Part shown: in pieces, positions 61,675 through 64,000 of the stretch | Position numbering within the stretch: the stretch's first letter is position 1 | Layout: every line of letters begins with the position of its first letter | Translations under genes and position numbers: made by a program | Assembly (NCBI RefSeq): GCF_000301055.1 | Contig: NZ_JH932301.1 | Location: forward strand, 114,451-178,450 | Direction of reading: 5' to 3' | Source: Falseniella ignava CCUG 37419 | GTDB lineage: Bacteria > Bacillota > Bacilli > Lactobacillales > Aerococcaceae | Length of the DNA stretch: 64,000 nucleotides | Notes under the pieces: model-generated | The model's database searches: none | What the model was told of the DNA's origin: nothing | What the model saw: only the letters and a program-made list of their open reading frames with translations

Positions 61675-62478
61675 ATGAAAACATGTAAAAAACTTGTTAG
61701 AATTGTGATGTTCTTGTCTCTTATATTTGGTTTTGTTTTTTCACCGGGTATTTATGTCCAAGCAGAAGAACAAAAAGTAGTAACTTTAGGAGCCTTAGGC
61801 AATCATCCACCTTTCAACTTCACAGATGAAGAAGGAAAGTTAGTTGGCTATGAGGTAGATGTATGGGAAGAAATAGCAAAAAGAAATAATTTCAAATTAG
61901 AATATCAAACCGCAACCTTTGACGGGTTGTTCCAAATGTTAGATCAAGGTAAGATAGATACTATTCTTTCACAAATTTCTATTACTCCTGATCGAGAAGA
62001 AAAATACGACTTTACTGAAACTTATATGTATAGTCCAGGTGGATGGTTTATCAGAGAAGATGCTGAAGAAGTTAAAAGCTTTGAAGACTTACACGGGAAA
62101 AAAGTAGCCATTGTACCTGGCGGTGCTGATGAAAAAATGTATGAAAAAAATGACCCTGATAAAAAAATCGAAGTAGTCCCTTTTAAAGATAATCAAGTAG
62201 GTATTCAAGCCGTGGCGGAAGGAAAAATTGATGCAACAGGTACCTCTATTCCTGGCGGAGCTTATTTATTAAAAGAAAATCCTGATTTAAAACTAAAAAT
62301 TTCTGGATACAATGGTATAACTGAACATAACGCATTTCCTATGAATAAAGATAGAGATGATGATTTGGTGGAAGTTGTTTCTAATACTCTTAAAGAGATG
62401 AAAGAAGATGGAACATTAAAAAAATTGGCAGAGAAATGGTTTGGAATTGATGTAACTGTTGAAGACCAGACTGAATAA
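61675..62478 (+). CDS. Polar amino-acid ABC transporter substrate-binding protein (cystine-type, family 3)
   Basis: 267 residues. Signal peptide MKTCKKLVRIVMFLSLIFG ends near VQAEE; Cys4 lies before the hydrophobic core, so there is no lipobox. The mature domain VVTLGALGNHPPFNFTDE, LVGYEVDVWEEIAKR, ATFDGLFQMLDQGKID, ITPDREEKYDFTETYMYSPG is typical of TcyA/FliY-like cystine binders, and the downstream C-S lyase start supports a sulfur amino acid. TTGGAGG precedes the ATG. AT-rich. Confidence 0.88.
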   Translation: MKTCKKLVRIVMFLSLIFGFVFSPGIYVQAEEQKVVTLGALGNHPPFNFTDEEGKLVGYEVDVWEEIAKRNNFKLEYQTATFDGLFQMLDQGKIDTILSQISITPDREEKYDFTETYMYSPGGWFIREDAEEVKSFEDLHGKKVAIVPGGADEKMYEKNDPDKKIEVVPFKDNQVGIQAVAEGKIDATGTSIPGGAYLLKENPDLKLKISGYNGITEHNAFPMNKDRDDDLVEVVSNTLKEMKEDGTLKKLAEKWFGIDVTVEDQTE

Positions 62479-62484
62479 TTTTTT

Positions 62485-62516
62485 AACCAAAATCCTTTAT
62501 AGGATTTTGGTTTTTT
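62485..62516 (+). terminator. Terminator-like hairpin after the binding-protein gene
   Basis: AACCAAAATCC (62485-62495) pairs perfectly with GGATTTTGGTT (62502-62512) and is followed by TTTT, directly before the permease start. Same layout as at 42677. Confidence 0.8.
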
Positions 62517-62530
62517 GAAAGGTTAATTTT

Positions 62531-63205
62531 ATGGATATCGAATTAATAAAAGTATATTTTTTTAATATTTTAAAAGGTACTCAGATCACTATATTCTTAG
62601 CAATAATTTCGTTGGTTATATCCCTAGTATTAGGGATATTGTTTGGATTTATAAAATTTTATAGGATTCCAATATTAAATCCATTTCTTAAAATATATAC
62701 ATCGTTTTTTAGAGGAACACCTGCCATGGCTCAAATTCTTTTGGTATACTTTGTTATATTTGGAATGAATGACTTCACCTCAAAGCTTAGACCAGAATAT
62801 GCAGCAGTCACGACTTTGTCACTAAATGCTGCGGCATATTTAAGTGAGACTTTTCTGGGTGCTTTTAATTCTGTTAGTAAAGGGCAGATTGATGCGGGGT
62901 TATCTGTAGGAATGACTAACATAAAAATTATGGAAAAGATTATTTTCCCTCAGGCAATGGAAGCAGCATTGCCATCTCTCTTAAATACATTAATAGACTT
63001 AATAAAAGGAACTTCTATAGCATTTATGATAGGAGTGCCTGAAATGATGGCTGTTGCGAGTTTTGAAGGAAGTCGGCGTTTTGATTATGGAATCATTTAT
63101 ATTATTGTATCTGCGATATATTGGGCTCTCTCACTAATTCTTACAAATTTTCAAAGACATGTTTCTAAGAAAAGAAAACTAATACATGTTAGGAGAGTTA
63201 AGTAA
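62531..63205 (+). CDS. Polar amino-acid ABC transporter permease
   Basis: 224 residues, TcyB/GlnP family. FFRGTPAMAQILLVYF, LNAAAYLSETFLGAFNSV and the EAA loop QIDAGLSVGMTNIKIMEKI are typical. AAAGGTTA upstream is a modest ribosome site. One base separates its stop from the ATPase start. Confidence 0.92.
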   Translation: MDIELIKVYFFNILKGTQITIFLAIISLVISLVLGILFGFIKFYRIPILNPFLKIYTSFFRGTPAMAQILLVYFVIFGMNDFTSKLRPEYAAVTTLSLNAAAYLSETFLGAFNSVSKGQIDAGLSVGMTNIKIMEKIIFPQAMEAALPSLLNTLIDLIKGTSIAFMIGVPEMMAVASFEGSRRFDYGIIYIIVSAIYWALSLILTNFQRHVSKKRKLIHVRRVK

Positions 63206-63206
63206 T

Positions 63207-63950
63207 ATGATAACGATTCAAAATTTATCGCTAAGTTATGATGATGAAAAATTCATATTAAACAATATTAATATGGAAATTGGGGAAAAAGAAATTGTTG
63301 CAATCTTGGGACCATCAGGTGCTGGGAAATCGTCACTATTAAGAAGCATTAACTTTTTAAATAAGCCAAATAGTGGGAATGTAATTATTGATGGAGTGAA
63401 AGTAGATGCTTCGAACTCTTCTAAAAAATCGATTCTTGAATTAAGAAAAAAAACTGCGATGGTTTTTCAAAATTATAACTTGTTTAAGAACATGACAGTT
63501 TTAGATAATTTAATTGTTTCACTTACAGAAGGACGTGGAATAGGTAAGAAAAAAGCCAATGAGATTGCGTTAGAACATTTAAAAAAAGTATCTATGTCGC
63601 CTTACGTCGATTATTATCCGGATGAACTTTCTGGAGGACAACAACAAAGGGTGGGAATCGCAAGAGCTATTTCTCTGAGCCCTAAGGTATTACTATTGGA
63701 CGAGCCTACTTCTGCACTAGACCCGCAACTTGTAAATGAAATAAAAAATGTAATACAAACTTTAATCCAAAGCAATAAAAGCATGACGATACTCCTAGTT
63801 ACCCATGATATAGATTTTGCGATGAAGTTAGCAGACAGAATATTATTTATAGATGAAGGGCACATTCTCTTCGATGGATCTAAAGATGAGTTTTTAAATG
63901 TAAATGATGTGAATATAAGTAAGTTTATGAATCGCTTGAAAAGCAGTTAA
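63207..63950 (+). CDS. Polar amino-acid ABC transporter ATP-binding protein
   Basis: 247 residues. Walker A GPSGAGKSSLLR, FQNYNLFKNMTVLDNLIV, LSGGQQQRVGIARAI, LLLDEPTSALDPQL and LLVTHDIDFA are intact. The ATG at 63207 has AGGAGAG upstream; the frame start at 63186 lies inside the permease. Confidence 0.93.
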   Translation: MITIQNLSLSYDDEKFILNNINMEIGEKEIVAILGPSGAGKSSLLRSINFLNKPNSGNVIIDGVKVDASNSSKKSILELRKKTAMVFQNYNLFKNMTVLDNLIVSLTEGRGIGKKKANEIALEHLKKVSMSPYVDYYPDELSGGQQQRVGIARAISLSPKVLLLDEPTSALDPQLVNEIKNVIQTLIQSNKSMTILLVTHDIDFAMKLADRILFIDEGHILFDGSKDEFLNVNDVNISKFMNRLKSS

Positions 63951-63960
63951 AGGAGGAACC

Positions 63961-64000
63961 ATGAAATATAATTTTACAGAAGTTGTTGATAGAACGGATA
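63961..64000 (+). CDS. Start of a MalY/PatB-type aminotransferase-fold C-S lyase (partial)
   Basis: AAAGGAGG and ATG at 63961 open MKYNFTEVVDRTD, cut by the window end. This N-terminus (F-x-E/K-V-V/I-D-R) matches MalY/PatB cystathionine beta-lyase-like proteins. Ten bases after the ATPase stop, so in the same operon. Only 13 residues are visible. Confidence 0.55.
   Translation, partial: MKYNFTEVVDRTD

Overview
The window reads as chromosome of a low-GC Gram-positive bacterium. Strong AGGAGG ribosome sites, TTGACA/TATAAT promoters with extended -10s and U-tract terminators are everywhere. The gene order dut-radA-yacL-gltX, a malic/malolactic-type enzyme, PTS enzyme I, a MsmX-type sugar ATPase and many peptide and amino-acid ABC transporters fit Lactobacillales, perhaps an Aerococcaceae-like genus (inference; no rRNA or tRNA gene is present to confirm it).

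Layout. 0-11 kb: cation exporter and C39-like secreted protein; dut-radA-yacL-gltX; a GH20 hexosaminidase; a Cys/Met-metabolism PLP enzyme; a rhodanese whose signal peptide is cut by an in-frame TGA. 11-21 kb: a frameshifted SAP-domain remnant, MgtE, four secreted or envelope genes including an LCP protein, an ECF S component, a GNAT acetyltransferase and a malic/malolactic enzyme. 21-41.5 kb: an orphan peptide-binding protein, manA, a complete Opp/Dpp/Nik-type operon ending in a metallo-beta-lactamase-fold gene, ptsI, transketolase, a MsmX-like ATPase, an OppF remnant and a second complete Opp operon. 41.5-45.3 kb: an AT-rich polar amino-acid ABC system followed by a rhodanese. 45.6-61.4 kb: a PucR-regulated catabolic island. 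61.4 kb to the end: a second AT-rich ABC system followed by the start of a MalY/PatB-type C-S lyase.

The catabolic island is the most interesting part. It has a PucR regulator, an exact 10 x 41-bp tandem array, then an SDR, a cytosine-deaminase-like amidohydrolase with altered catalytic residues, an amidase, an NCS1 permease, a ketopantoate-reductase-like protein, a CobW/COG0523 GTPase and an RraA-like lyase. Convergent to these lie an AllH (DUF2877) protein and a 1003-residue fusion of AllF (FdrA) and AllG (YlbE), the components of oxamic transcarbamylase. An alpha/beta hydrolase and an AEC-family carrier follow. A reasonable inference is import and opening of a cyclic ureide or amide, with phosphorolysis of a carbamoyl group to carbamoyl phosphate. 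Neither the canonical allantoin enzymes nor a carbamate kinase lie in the window, so substrate and route are unknown.

Three other themes recur. The two polar ABC systems share promoter, gene order and a terminator-like hairpin after the binding-protein gene, and each ends in a sulfur-metabolism enzyme. Two transport leaders share a long hairpin with a conserved interior and a covarying stem. All five ABC solute-binding proteins carry signal peptides with no convincing lipobox, which is unusual for a Gram-positive. No CRISPR array, insertion sequence, rRNA, tRNA or prophage was seen.
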